A stretch of 64,000 nt of DNA from Actinoallomurus spadix (GTDB lineage Bacteria > Actinomycetota > Actinomycetes > Streptosporangiales > Streptosporangiaceae), in NCBI RefSeq assembly GCF_024055725.1, contig NZ_JAMXMX010000020.1:1-64000 (forward strand). The letters are read 5' to 3'. Below the pieces are notes generated by a model. The model worked only from the letters and a program-made list of their open reading frames with translations, ran no database searches and was not told where the DNA came from. A program made the translations under genes and the position numbers. Positions 47,259 to 56,757 of this stretch are shown here, one piece after another; the stretch's first letter is position 1, and each line of letters starts with the position of its first letter.

Positions 47259-48362
47259 ATGGCCATGGCGAACGTCCCCGAGGCGACAGACGGCGGTTTC
47301 AAGGTACGAGCGCAGCGGTTGGGCGGCTATCTCGCCGCGATGGTGATGCCGAACATCGGCGCATTCATCGCCTGGGGGCTGATCACCGCGCTGTTCATCC
47401 CGACCGGCTGGCTGCCCGACAAGCAGTTCGCCGTGCTGGTCGACCCGATGATCAACATCCTGCTGCCGGTTCTCATCGGGTACACGGGCGGCCGGATGGT
47501 GCACGGCCAGCGCGGCGCCGTGGTCGGCGCGATCGCGACCGTCGGCGTGGTCGTCGGCTCGGGCATCCCCATGTTCCTGGGGGCGATGGTCATGGGCCCG
47601 CTCGCGGCCTACGTGGTCAAGCGGGTCGACGAGTTCACCGGCCGGGTGACCCCCTCGGGCTTCGAGATGCTCGTGGACAACTTCACCGCGGGCATCGTCG
47701 GCGCGGCGGGGGCGCTCTTCGGGATCTGGGGAGTGGGACCGGTCGTCCGCCACGCCACCGCCGCCGCGGGCACCGGCGTTGAATGGCTGATCAACCACCA
47801 CCTGCTGCCCCTCGCCTCGGTGTTGATCGAACCGGCCAAGGTGCTGTTCCTCAACAACGCGGTCAACCACGGCGTGCTCGGGCCGCTGGGAGTCGCCGAG
47901 GCGAGCGGGCACGGCAAGTCGATCCTGTTCATGCTGGAGTCCAACCCCGGGCCCGGCTTCGGGGTGCTGCTGGCCTACCTGCTGTTCGGTCCCCGGGCGC
48001 TGCGGCCGAGCACCCCCGCAGCGATGATCATTCAGTTCCTCGGCGGCATTCACGAGATCTACTTCCCGTACGTGCTGATGAAGCCGCGCTTGATCCTCGC
48101 CACCATCGCCGGCGGCGCGGCCGGGATCACGATCTTCATGGTCACCGGCGTCGGACTGATCGCGACCCCGGCGCCCGGGAGCATCTTCGCCTTCATCGCG
48201 GAGACCCCACGAGGAGACTGGATCGGGGTCCTCGCCGGGGTGATCGTCTCGGGAGCCGTCTCGTTCCTGGTGGCGTCCCTGCTCCTCGGCTTCGGCGCCT
48301 TCGCGGAGTCGCGTCCTGCCGCCCGCCACGCGGGCCAGGAGCACCTCGTCGTCGAGCGCTGA
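47259..48362 (+). CDS. mtlA: PTS mannitol-type EIIC permease
   Basis: A 367-residue EIIC of the mannitol family: LGGYLAAMVMPNIGAFIAWG, PVLIGYTGGRMVHGQRG, then VLFLNNAVNHGVLGPLG and QFLGGIHEIYFPYVLMKPRL (GGIHEIYFPYVLM is the substrate signature). About eight membrane helices. It ends after the C domain, so the EIIB and EIIA parts found in full-length MtlA are missing and no separate copies are near. It needs phosphoryl partners encoded elsewhere. Start at ATG 47259 after AGGAGA. Confidence 0.9.
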   Translation: MAMANVPEATDGGFKVRAQRLGGYLAAMVMPNIGAFIAWGLITALFIPTGWLPDKQFAVLVDPMINILLPVLIGYTGGRMVHGQRGAVVGAIATVGVVVGSGIPMFLGAMVMGPLAAYVVKRVDEFTGRVTPSGFEMLVDNFTAGIVGAAGALFGIWGVGPVVRHATAAAGTGVEWLINHHLLPLASVLIEPAKVLFLNNAVNHGVLGPLGVAEASGHGKSILFMLESNPGPGFGVLLAYLLFGPRALRPSTPAAMIIQFLGGIHEIYFPYVLMKPRLILATIAGGAAGITIFMVTGVGLIATPAPGSIFAFIAETPRGDWIGVLAGVIVSGAVSFLVASLLLGFGAFAESRPAARHAGQEHLVVER

Positions 48363-48564
48363 GCCGAGCGAGCCGTCCTCGCCACCTGAACCCGGGATTA
48401 TGGGCCGTAGTCCTCTTTGTGGATGCTTTGTCGGCCCTCCGGGTTCGGGTGACATCCATCACGGCAGAGGGAACGAAGGATTCGGCTTCTCCGGCGAACC
48501 TCATGCCGTTACCGGGCATCGGAGTTATCAACCGAGTCAGTAAACAACCGGAGAGGTTTTACCG

Positions 48565-49200
48565 ATGCCGTTCAAGCGCCTGCGTACGACCGCTGCTCTG
48601 GCTTGTGGTGGCGGGATGATCGCTCTCGCCCTCACCGGCTGCAACGCCGACGACAAGGAGGCGGCGCCGGCGGCGTCGAGTGCGTCGACGAACACGACGT
48701 CGGCCGCCAATGGAACGCCTGACCAGCAAGCGGCGGCGTACACCGGTCAGAGTGACACGCCGAGTTGCATGGCATCCGAGCTGAAAGCCGATCTCCAGCT
48801 TCAGGATCCCGGTGCCAATGAATCGGAAGCGGAAAAGGCGATCGCCACGCTGATCCTCACCAACCGGTCGGGCGAAACCTGCTACCTGCCGGCCGGCTGG
48901 GCGCCGCTCGGTAAGGGCGGGCGGAACAACTACACCGCGATTCCCGCGACTCGGGTGAGCTACCCAGGCGCGGGGATGAGGATCACGCTGCGGCCCGGGC
49001 GCTCGGCCTTCGCCGGAACCAAGTGGCACACCACGAAGGGCTGCCCCGGCGGCACCACCGACGGCCTCGGCGTCGCCTGGCACAGCACCTGGATCCCGCT
49101 CACCTACCACGGCCTCGACGACGGCTACCAGCCGCCGATCTGCGACAGCCTCACCCTGGGGACCCTCCAGCCCGCCATGAACGGCGTCAACTTCACCTGA
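48565..49200 (+). CDS. DUF4232 lipoprotein
   Basis: A 211-residue secreted lipoprotein: basic start, hydrophobic segment and lipobox ALTGC, then a Thr/Ser/Ala linker and a DUF4232 beta-sandwich (ILTNRSGETCYLPAGWAPLG; paired Cys residues). The role of DUF4232 is unknown; it is a common actinobacterial surface domain. Start at ATG 48565 with GGAGAGG upstream. Confidence 0.85.
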   Translation: MPFKRLRTTAALACGGGMIALALTGCNADDKEAAPAASSASTNTTSAANGTPDQQAAAYTGQSDTPSCMASELKADLQLQDPGANESEAEKAIATLILTNRSGETCYLPAGWAPLGKGGRNNYTAIPATRVSYPGAGMRITLRPGRSAFAGTKWHTTKGCPGGTTDGLGVAWHSTWIPLTYHGLDDGYQPPICDSLTLGTLQPAMNGVNFT

Positions 49201-49333
49201 CCCGTACTGAACGGGACGGGCCAGGCCGATGGGGCCGCGGGGAGCGGGAGCGCAGATTCCGCTCCCTGCGTGCGTCAAATACGGGCCGGTGGCCGCGACG
49301 ACTTGATCGATGAGTTCGAATCCTGTTTCGCTG

Positions 49334-49480
49334 TTATCGGCTTCCGAAGCGTGCGCGGAGGTGAGGGAGGACCTCGGTGCCGAGTCGCGTGATGTTCTCG
49401 CGGGTCCGGTCCGGGGATCCGGTGCCTTCCACCATGAGGATCAGGTGGCGGATGCCGGTGCGTTCTACCGTTGTGGCCAT
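49334..49480 (-). pseudogene. C-terminal fragment of an LLM-class flavin oxidoreductase
   Basis: A 48-residue frame: GIRHLILMVEGTGSPDRTR, ENITRLGTEVLPHLRARFG, stop. This is the usual C-terminal end of F420/FMN luciferase-like monooxygenases. The body of the enzyme is missing, replaced by remains of the TIGR03943 gene. Confidence 0.65.
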
Positions 49481-49599
49481 GCCCGGGGAACTTGGCCGCC
49501 AGCAAGAAAACGCCTACCCGCATGCTTCCCCACTTTGCCGGATACGTCGCGGCGTAGGCGCCGGCGTCTCCTCCTGCCCGGCGAACACACCTCAAGGTG

Positions 49600-49940
49600 T
49601 CGTGCCCGGCCTTGGCCTGGAACGCGCGGGCGATGAATTCCGTCAGCGAGATCCGGGCAGGGCGGCCTGTGGACAGTGCGGCCAGGTCGTGTCCGGCCGG
49701 CGGTGGGGCCTGGTCGGTGGCGCGTGACGCGGTGAAGGAGCCCAAGGCCGCGGGCGCGATCGCGGCGATCAGGAGCGGCGGGAGCAGGAGCAGCCATGCA
49801 GCCCGTCCATGGCTGTGATCGTGCTCGTGGGTTCTCTCGGCAATGGCTCCCGTGTCGTTGGGGCGCCAGGTGGTGGCGATGCCGAGCACGCCGAGCGCGC
49901 ATAGGACGACTCCGGCGGCGACTTCATCGCCCGGGGGAGA
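49600..49940 (-). pseudogene. TIGR03943 (YcgQ-like) membrane protein fragment
   Basis: Directly after the Fur-family stop, in the same frame, comes VLCALGVLGIATTWRP, a His-rich THEHDHSHG, the helix LLLLPPLLIAAIAPAALGSF and GRPARISLTEFIARAF. This is the middle of TIGR03943 proteins, which accompany zinc-regulated permeases. The start helix and the C-terminal half are missing. Confidence 0.6.
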
Positions 49941-50393
49941 TCAGTGGCGCCGGCCGGCACAGTCGGGGCACAGGCCGAAGATCTCCACGGTGTGGTCGAC
50001 ATCGGTGAAACCGGCCTCGGCGGCGACGCGTTCGGCCCAGCGCTCGACCGTGCGCCCTTCGACCTCGACGCTGCGGCCGCACGAGCGGCAGGTCACGTGG
50101 TGGTGGTGAACGCTGGTTTCACAGCGACGGTAGAGCGTCTCGCCGGTCTCGTCGCGGAGGGTGTCGACCGCACCGTCCTCGCTGAGGACCTGCAGATGGC
50201 GGTAGACGGTGGTCAGTCCGACGCGCTCGCCGCGCCGGCGCAGCTCGGCGTGAATGTCCTGGGCACTGCTGAACCCCGGCAGGTCCGTCAGCACCTGGTT
50301 CAATGCCTCGGCCTGCCGGGTCCCTCGCACACGGGTTCCCCGGCCGACCGCGGGGACGCGCCGCTCTCGGTTTTCGGTCGAGTGCGAGGTCAT
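49941..50393 (-). CDS. Fur-family regulator (probable Zur)
   Basis: A 150-residue Fur-type regulator: winged helix with SSAQDIHAELRRRGERVGLT and TVYRHLQVLSEDGAV, then VHHHHVTCRSCGRSVEVEG and EIFGLCPDCAGRRH. Two CxxC pairs hold the structural zinc and the HHHH run part of the sensory site. Beside a TIGR03943 remnant, zinc sensing (Zur) is likelier than iron. Start at ATG 50393. Confidence 0.88.
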   Translation of the reverse strand: MTSHSTENRERRVPAVGRGTRVRGTRQAEALNQVLTDLPGFSSAQDIHAELRRRGERVGLTTVYRHLQVLSEDGAVDTLRDETGETLYRRCETSVHHHHVTCRSCGRSVEVEGRTVERWAERVAAEAGFTDVDHTVEIFGLCPDCAGRRH

Positions 50394-50897
50394 GGGCGAC
50401 GCTCCGGCCGGTCGGTCATCTGACAAGAGTGGTGTTTCGACCGTATCGCCATGCGCACCGCTCTGGAGAACCACTTCGGCGTACGACTGGCCTTCCAGAA
50501 CTGCCACCGCGTCGCCGTCTTCCGGCCTGGCGCCGACCGCGCGTACCGGCAGTTCATCACCGCCCGCGCTCAGATCCTTAACCAGAAACCCGAACTGGTC
50601 GACTGCTGAGATACCGAGCCGTACGGCGCGTCGCCATGGCCTCGCGGTCGGGGTGAGCGTGCGGCCCGACTCGAGATCCTGACCCTTGTCCTCCTCGTGC
50701 TCGGCCCGCTCGCGTGGTTCCGCCTCGGTCGGCGTGGAGGACCGATCGGCGGGCCGGGTCGCCGCACCCGGGCCGACTAAGAGCCCACGAGAAGCACAAA
50801 GATTTTTAAGCTTTCTCTTGACTATGGGGGCGGTGAGGCGTGAGATTGGGCCCCTAGTAGAGAGGGTCATTGCCTCTCGTGGGTGAAAGGCCTGCCC
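50394..50897. other. Decayed region with unrecognised short frames
   Basis: Holds a plus-strand 52-residue frame at 50451-50609 (GVRLAFQNCHRVAVFRPG and a polar end) of unknown family, and at about 50,675-50,780 a C-terminal-like membrane helix (LEILTLVLLVLGPLAWFRLG) followed by a basic tail and stop. Neither has a convincing start. The last 100 bases are AT-richer (AAAGATTTTTAAGCTTTC) and probably carry the promoter of the ABC operon. Confidence 0.4.
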
Positions 50898-51908
50898 ATG
50901 GCAGAACCTAGAGTACGTCTCCTCCGCCGCCTCGCCGCCGTGTTGGCAGGTACGGCACTCACCACAACAGCGCTGTCCGGTTGCTCCGGCGGGGCCCCAA
51001 CTGCCAAGGGCAAGCGCACGATCGCGATCGCCCATATCAGCCGACTCAGCGTCATCGACGACAACGTCGCCGCCTTCAAGGCGGAGCTCGCCCAACGGGG
51101 CTACGTCGACGGCAAGAACGTCAAGTTCGTCCAGCAGGACGCCAACGGCCAGCGGTCGAACATTTCGTTGCTCGCACATTCGATGGTCGGCCAGCGCGCG
51201 GCCCTCATCTACGCCCTGGGCACCGACCTCAACCTCGCCTTCGCCCAGCTGACGAAGACGCCGGTGATCTTCGGGCTGACCACCGATCCGGTGGGCGCCG
51301 GCCTCATCCCCGACCTCAAGCACCCCGGCGGCACCACGACGGGTACGAGCGACTTCATCGACCCTGCCACCTACTTCGACTACCTGCAGCTCGCCGTGCC
51401 CGGCGCCAAGAGGGTGGCGCTCATGGGCAACATCGGCGAGTCCAACACGGCGACGCAGATCAAGGCCTTCGCGGCGGAGGCCAGGAAGCGAAGCCTCGAC
51501 CCGGTGACCGCGCCGGTGCCGACGACCAACGACATCGTCCCCGCCATCCGCTCACTCAAGGGCCGTGCGGACGTCATCCTGATCGGAGCCGACTCGACCC
51601 TGTCCAGCGCCGACGCCGTCGTCATCAAGACGGCCACCGACGCCGGCATCCCGGTCGTCTTCAACGGCTCGGCCGAGGCGGGCAAGGGCGCACTCATCGG
51701 ACTGGGCCCCGACTACGCGAAGCTGGGGAAGGTCGCCGGTGACCTTGCCGCCGACGTGCTCGAGGGGAAGAAGCCGGGCGACATCCCCGTCGCGCTGCCG
51801 AGCGCGCTCAACCTCGTGAAGGCGACGGTGAACAGAAAGGTCGCCGCCTCGTTCGGCCTGAAGGTATCCGACGAACTGGCAGCCAAAGCGACTGCCGTCG
51901 GCGACTGA
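50898..51908 (+). CDS. ABC transporter substrate-binding lipoprotein (TrpX-like)
   Basis: A 336-residue lipoprotein with signal LTTTALSGC and a PF04392-type periplasmic fold (AFKAELAQRGYVDGKNVKF, PVIFGLTTDPVGAGLIPDL, GGTTTGTSDF). This family, including TrpX, binds aromatic or other amino acids. Start at ATG 50898 after GAAAGG. First gene of a transport operon that continues into metabolic genes. Confidence 0.88.
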   Translation: MAEPRVRLLRRLAAVLAGTALTTTALSGCSGGAPTAKGKRTIAIAHISRLSVIDDNVAAFKAELAQRGYVDGKNVKFVQQDANGQRSNISLLAHSMVGQRAALIYALGTDLNLAFAQLTKTPVIFGLTTDPVGAGLIPDLKHPGGTTTGTSDFIDPATYFDYLQLAVPGAKRVALMGNIGESNTATQIKAFAAEARKRSLDPVTAPVPTTNDIVPAIRSLKGRADVILIGADSTLSSADAVVIKTATDAGIPVVFNGSAEAGKGALIGLGPDYAKLGKVAGDLAADVLEGKKPGDIPVALPSALNLVKATVNRKVAASFGLKVSDELAAKATAVGD

Positions 51909-51917
51909 GGCACGGCC

Positions 51918-52847
51918 ATGAACTACATAGGTGTCCTCCTCGACGCGCTCGAGACGGGCATGCCCTTCGCCATCGCGTACCTCGGCGTATGGATGGTCTT
52001 CCGCCTCCAGGACGACTTCGACCTGACCGTGGGCAGCACCTTCACCATGGGTGCCTGCCTCACCGGGACGTGGCTCCTCCACGGGCACAACCCGTGGGCC
52101 GCCCTCGTCATCTCGGCAGTGGTGGCCGGCGCCGCCGGCGCCATCACCTTCGCCGCGATGCGGCTGCTGGGGCTCTCGCTCGTGCTCGCCAGCATCGTGG
52201 TCAATGTCGGCCTGTTCTCGGTGAACCTGGCGATCCTCGGTGCTCCGCAGGCCAACTTCTTCTCCGCCGGCACGATCTTCGCCTCCTGGTCCCGGGCGAC
52301 CGGCATCCACGACACCCAATACGCCAACATCCTGCTCGGCGGGGGCATCACGGCCATCGTCGTCGCCATCCTCAGCTTCTTCTTGCTCACCGAGACCGGT
52401 GCCGCCCTGCGGGCCAGCGGGATGAACCCCCGCATGGTGCGCAGCGTCGGCGTCTCCCCGGCGGTGATGCTGTTCATCACCATCGTCGCCGGCAACGCCC
52501 TGTGCGGTCTCGCCGGCAGCCTGGTCGCACAGCAGCAGCGGTTCAGCGACGTCAACATGGGGATCGACACCATCATCGTGGGGGTCACGGCGGTCTTGCT
52601 GGGAGAGCTGGTCCTGCGCGGTCGGAGCGTGGTGCTCCACGGCGTCATCGCGGTGGTGATCGGCACGATCCTCTACCGGTGCCTGATCAGCTACGTCCTG
52701 CGGCTGGGCGTCAACCCGAACTACTTCAACGCCATCACGGCGGTGGTCGTCTTCTCCGCCGTGTTCGTCCGCAAGAGTGCCGGCGTCCGGTGGCGATTCC
52801 GCCCGTCGATCGCATCACGGCTCCTCCCGAAAGGCGCGGTCAAATGA
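51918..52847 (+). CDS. ABC transporter permease (TrpY-like)
   Basis: A 309-residue inner-membrane permease of the BPD_transp_2 type with about nine hydrophobic helices and the typical GMNPRMVRSVGVSPAVMLF coupling loop. Starts 10 bases after the binding protein and ends in an ATGA overlap with the ATPase gene. Confidence 0.9.
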   Translation: MNYIGVLLDALETGMPFAIAYLGVWMVFRLQDDFDLTVGSTFTMGACLTGTWLLHGHNPWAALVISAVVAGAAGAITFAAMRLLGLSLVLASIVVNVGLFSVNLAILGAPQANFFSAGTIFASWSRATGIHDTQYANILLGGGITAIVVAILSFFLLTETGAALRASGMNPRMVRSVGVSPAVMLFITIVAGNALCGLAGSLVAQQQRFSDVNMGIDTIIVGVTAVLLGELVLRGRSVVLHGVIAVVIGTILYRCLISYVLRLGVNPNYFNAITAVVVFSAVFVRKSAGVRWRFRPSIASRLLPKGAVK

Positions 52848-53644
52848 GCTCGTCCGTCGCGCTGCACGGAGTCACCGTCTCCTACGGCACCCGTGCCGAG
52901 CGCGTCACGGCGCTCGACGACATCGACGTCTCGATCGAGGCCGGCGAGTACGTGACGGTGATCGGATCCAACGGTGCGGGCAAGAGCACGCTGGTCAACG
53001 TCATCGCCGGAGCCGTCATCCCGAGCGCCGGCCAGGTGAGGATCGGGTCGGCGGACGTCACGCGGTTGCCCGACAATCGACGGGCGGGGCGGGTGAGCCG
53101 CGTCTTCCAGGACGTGACCGCCGGGACGTGCGCAGACCTCACGATCGCCGAGAACATGGCGTTGGCGTCGCTTCGTGAGCGCGGGCGCTCGCCCTTCAGG
53201 CGCATCCTCAGCCGCCGGCGCACGGCTGAGTTCCACTCCGAGCTTCGCCATCTCGGCTGCGGCCTGGAGGATCGTCTCAAGCGGCCGGCGGGCCTCCTGT
53301 CCGGTGGCCAGCGACAGCTGGTGTCGCTGGTGATGGCCACCATGGGGGATCCGGCCGTCCTCCTCCTCGACGAGCACACGTCCGCGCTCGATCCGAGCAT
53401 GGCCGAGCTGGTGATGAACAGGACGGACACCGTGGTCCGCGAACGCGGCCTGACCGCGGTCATGGTGACGCACAACATGCGCCACGCCGCGTTGTACGGC
53501 GACCGCGTGCTGATCATGACGCAAGGCCGCATCGTCGACGACATCTCAGGGCGGGAGCGCACCGCGCTCACGGAGGACAGGCTCATCGCGCGGTTCCGCG
53601 ACCTCGCCGGCGGTGAGATCACCGATCGGATCATCGGTGTCTGA
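52844..53644 (+). CDS. ABC transporter ATP-binding protein
   Basis: A 266-residue ABC ATPase: Walker A SNGAGKSTL, Q-loop VFQDVTAGTCADLTI, signature LLSGGQRQLVSLV, Walker B AVLLLDEHTSAL and switch His in VTHNMRHA. Pairs with the two preceding genes as a complete importer. Confidence 0.93.
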   Translation: MSSSVALHGVTVSYGTRAERVTALDDIDVSIEAGEYVTVIGSNGAGKSTLVNVIAGAVIPSAGQVRIGSADVTRLPDNRRAGRVSRVFQDVTAGTCADLTIAENMALASLRERGRSPFRRILSRRRTAEFHSELRHLGCGLEDRLKRPAGLLSGGQRQLVSLVMATMGDPAVLLLDEHTSALDPSMAELVMNRTDTVVRERGLTAVMVTHNMRHAALYGDRVLIMTQGRIVDDISGRERTALTEDRLIARFRDLAGGEITDRIIGV

Positions 53645-53696
53645 AGGACGCCTCCTCGCCGGCACGCCCCACACGCAGCTCAGGAAGCGGAGCCCC

Positions 53697-54803
53697 ATGA
53701 CCTTGACCTTCATCGTCGACCGAGCGGAGACGGATCAGAGGAGGCGCGACGCCGCCCTCCGCGAGCTCTCCTTCGGAGCGGCACCCACCGACCACATGAT
53801 CACGATCGAGTACCACGTTGATCGCGGGTGGCACGAGGCCCGCGTTCGTCCCTACGGACCGTTCGAGGTGGTCCCCACCTCGCGGGCGCTCCACTACGGG
53901 CAGGGCATCTTCGAGGGCATGAAGATCTTCGGCACGGAGGAGGGCGGCGCGGTCGCGTTCCGGCCCGACCTGCACGCGGCCCGGTTCCGTCGTTCCGCCG
54001 AGCGCATGGCCATGCCGCCGTTGCCCGCAGAGCTGTTCATCGAGGCCTTGGAGATGTTCGCCTCGGTCGACGGCGACTGGCTGCCCTCGGGCCGTGGCAC
54101 GTCCCTCTACATGCGGCCCTTCATGTTCGGCACGGAGGAGACGCTCGGTTTCCGGCCCGCCCGGCAGTTTCGCTTCTGCCTGTTCGGCACGCCGGCCGGC
54201 AGCTACTACGACGAGAGCGTCGGGTCGCTGAGTGTCTGGGTCAGCCACGAGCATGTGCGAGCGGCTCCCGGCGGTACGGGCGCGGCGAAGTGCGTGGGCA
54301 ACTACGGCGGCAGCCTCCTGGCCCACACCCGGGCGGTCGCCGAGGGCTGCGACCAGGTGCTCTGGCTCGACGCCCACGATCGCGCGTACGTCGAGGAGCT
54401 GGGCGGCATGAACGTGTTCTGCGTCGTCGTCGAGGACGGCGAGACGGTGCTCCGCACCCCACCCGCCTCGGACACGATCCTGAACGGCGTCACTCGGCGC
54501 AGCGTCATCGAGCTCGCGGGTGACCTCGGTCTGCGCGTCGTCGAGGACCGTCTGGCGATCGCGGACCTGCACGAAATGGCCCAGGACGGCCGGCTGCGGG
54601 AGATGTTCGCCTGCGGGACGGCGGCGGGTGTCGCCGCGATCGGCCGGATCAAGGACGGCGAGCACGACACACGGATCGGTGGTGAACGGACGCCGGGTGC
54701 GGTGACCTCGGCGCTGCGCGAGCGGCTCCTCGACGTGCAGCACGGCCGGGTGGCGAGTCGCATGGCGTGGCTGCGCCCCTTGAACGCCGGGCGGACTCGA
54801 TGA
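53697..54803 (+). CDS. Branched-chain aminotransferase-like PLP enzyme (fold IV)
   Basis: A 368-residue IlvE-like aminotransferase: RALHYGQGIFEGMKIF, LYMRPFMFGTEETLG, the PLP Lys in AAKCVGNYGGSLLAH, and VEELGGMNVF. It transfers amino groups between glutamate and branched or related 2-oxo acids. It sits between an amino-acid-type importer and a HisC-like enzyme (ATGA overlap with it), suggesting a dedicated pathway rather than housekeeping leucine synthesis. Confidence 0.88.
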   Translation: MTLTFIVDRAETDQRRRDAALRELSFGAAPTDHMITIEYHVDRGWHEARVRPYGPFEVVPTSRALHYGQGIFEGMKIFGTEEGGAVAFRPDLHAARFRRSAERMAMPPLPAELFIEALEMFASVDGDWLPSGRGTSLYMRPFMFGTEETLGFRPARQFRFCLFGTPAGSYYDESVGSLSVWVSHEHVRAAPGGTGAAKCVGNYGGSLLAHTRAVAEGCDQVLWLDAHDRAYVEELGGMNVFCVVVEDGETVLRTPPASDTILNGVTRRSVIELAGDLGLRVVEDRLAIADLHEMAQDGRLREMFACGTAAGVAAIGRIKDGEHDTRIGGERTPGAVTSALRERLLDVQHGRVASRMAWLRPLNAGRTR

Positions 54804-55903
54804 CCCTCGCCTTCGTCCAGCACCTCGCGGGGCTTCCGGCCTACACCGCCGCCAAGCGACCCGAAGCGGGCCGAGCCTACGCGCGGCTCGCCGCCAACGA
54901 GAGCCCGTACGAGCCGCTTCCCGGCGTGGCCGAGGCCCTGACGCTCGAGCTCGGCCGGATCAACCGGTACCCCGACTCCCACTCCGGCGCTCTGCGCGAA
55001 CGACTGGCTGAGCACTATGACGTGTCAGCCGACCAGTTCGTCGTCGCCACAGGCTCGGTGGCGCTGCTGGGGCAGGTGCTTCGCTTGGTGGTCGGGGCGG
55101 AGGACGACGAGATCCTGTTCCCCTGGCGCAGCTTCGAGGCCTATCCCGTCTTCAGCCGGCTGTCGGGAGGACGGCCGGTGCCGGTCCCGCTGAAGGACCA
55201 CGGCCTGGACCTGGACGGGATCCTCGATCACATCGGCCCGCGCACGAAGGCGATCTTCCTGTGCAACCCCAACAACCCCACGGGGAGCCTGTTGTCCCCG
55301 GAGGAGATCCGAGCATTCTGCCGCGCCGTGCCGGAGCACATCCTGGTCGTGCTGGACGAGGCGTACGCCGAGTTCGTGAACGACGACGCGATCCGGGACG
55401 TCTCGATCCTCGGCGAGCACACGAATGTCTGCATCCTGCGGACGTTCTCGAAGGCCTACGGGCTGGCCGGCCTGCGGATCGGCTACGCCATCGCGTCCCG
55501 GGAGGTGGCGGGGACACTGCGGACCGCCGCCGTGCCCTTCGCGGCGAACTCCCTCGGACAGGCCGCCGCGGCCGCAGCGCTCGGCTGTCAGGGCGACCTG
55601 CGCGACCGCCTGGCCGGCCTCCGGGCGGAACGCCGGCGTGTGATCGCTGCCTTGCGGGGGCGAGGGCTCGGCGTTCCGGAGTCCCACGCGAACTTCGTCT
55701 GGCTCCCGCTCGGTGACCTGACCCCCGGCTTCGCGGCGCACTGCGAGGCGCAGGGGGTCCTGGTGCGTCCGTACACGTCGGACGGCTGTCGCGTGACCAT
55801 CGCGACGCCAAGCGACAACGACCTCTTCCTCGCCGCTGTTGACAGCTGGCCGGAGATCTCGTCAATCCGCCGGACAGGAGGGACGTCCGATAGGAGATCA
55901 TGA
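54800..55903 (+). CDS. Histidinol-phosphate-aminotransferase-like PLP enzyme (fold I)
   Basis: A 367-residue HisC-like aminotransferase: NESPYEPLPG, NRYPDSHSGALRERLAEHY, FLCNPNNPTG, the PLP Lys in FSKAYGLAGLRIGYA, and VWLPLG. It may act on an aromatic or other 2-oxo acid rather than imidazole acetol-phosphate, since no his genes are near. Translationally coupled to the IlvE-like gene. Confidence 0.88.
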   Translation: MTLAFVQHLAGLPAYTAAKRPEAGRAYARLAANESPYEPLPGVAEALTLELGRINRYPDSHSGALRERLAEHYDVSADQFVVATGSVALLGQVLRLVVGAEDDEILFPWRSFEAYPVFSRLSGGRPVPVPLKDHGLDLDGILDHIGPRTKAIFLCNPNNPTGSLLSPEEIRAFCRAVPEHILVVLDEAYAEFVNDDAIRDVSILGEHTNVCILRTFSKAYGLAGLRIGYAIASREVAGTLRTAAVPFAANSLGQAAAAAALGCQGDLRDRLAGLRAERRRVIAALRGRGLGVPESHANFVWLPLGDLTPGFAAHCEAQGVLVRPYTSDGCRVTIATPSDNDLFLAAVDSWPEISSIRRTGGTSDRRS

Positions 55904-56003
55904 CATCCGGAACGACGCGCGGGTCGCTCTGACGCGGGCTCTGAGCGCTCATCACTAGCCAGGCCGCCACCGATGTGCGGTCGGGGACCGGGAAGGAGGG
56001 GCC

Positions 56004-56630
56004 GTGGTGCGGGAGCGGTCGGTTCACCGCAAGGACGCGCTTCGCACGCGCGAGCACCTGCTCGACGTCATCGGCGAGCTCATCGAGGAGCATGGGCCCG
56101 GGTTCGGCATCCCCGACCTGGCCCGGCGCTCGGGCGTGTCGGCGCCGACGGTGTACCGACACTTCAAGGACGTTGCGGCCGCGATCGAGGCCTACCAGTC
56201 ACGCCTGGTCGCCCGCCTGGCCGACGCGCTGCACGCTGTGCCCGACGGGGGAGCGGCGACCGAACGCCTGTGGCGGATGTGCGACGTCTGGGTCGCGGAA
56301 GGTGAAAGGTGGGGGGCGGCGGCCGCGCGGGTGCGCCCATCGACGGCGGTGGTCGCCAGGCTGCGATCCGGCAACCCTCGGACCGCCAAGCTCTACGCGG
56401 CCCTGCGCCCGGTCGTCGACGCCCTGATCGAGGAGCGGGCCATCCCCGAGCAGTCGGCCGACTACGTGATCCTCATGTGGTTCACCCTGCTGGACGAGCG
56501 ACTCCTCCTGGAACTGCGCCGGGAGTTCGGCTGGTCGCACGAGGTGGTCGTCGAGCAGCTCTTCGAGGCCCTGCTGGCCGTTTGCCGTGCGCCGGCCGCC
56601 CATCTCCGGATCGCCTCTCCCGGACAGTGA
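56004..56630 (+). CDS. TetR-family regulator
   Basis: A 208-residue TetR regulator with an N-terminal helix-turn-helix (FGIPDLARRSGVSAPTVYRH, FKDVAAAIEAYQ) and an all-helical ligand domain. GTG start with AAGGAGGGG upstream. Placed between the aminotransferases and the aldolase, it probably controls this cluster. Confidence 0.9.
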   Translation: MVRERSVHRKDALRTREHLLDVIGELIEEHGPGFGIPDLARRSGVSAPTVYRHFKDVAAAIEAYQSRLVARLADALHAVPDGGAATERLWRMCDVWVAEGERWGAAAARVRPSTAVVARLRSGNPRTAKLYAALRPVVDALIEERAIPEQSADYVILMWFTLLDERLLLELRREFGWSHEVVVEQLFEALLAVCRAPAAHLRIASPGQ

Positions 56631-56757
56631 GCGCGCCGGCGAGGGTCGCCCTCGGCGGCGGATGAAGAAGCACGACCACCTCCGGAAATGACGTTCGAGC
56701 TCGACGACGGCTCTGAATGCCACCACGGGGTGGCGAAACCACGGGAAGAAGGATTCG

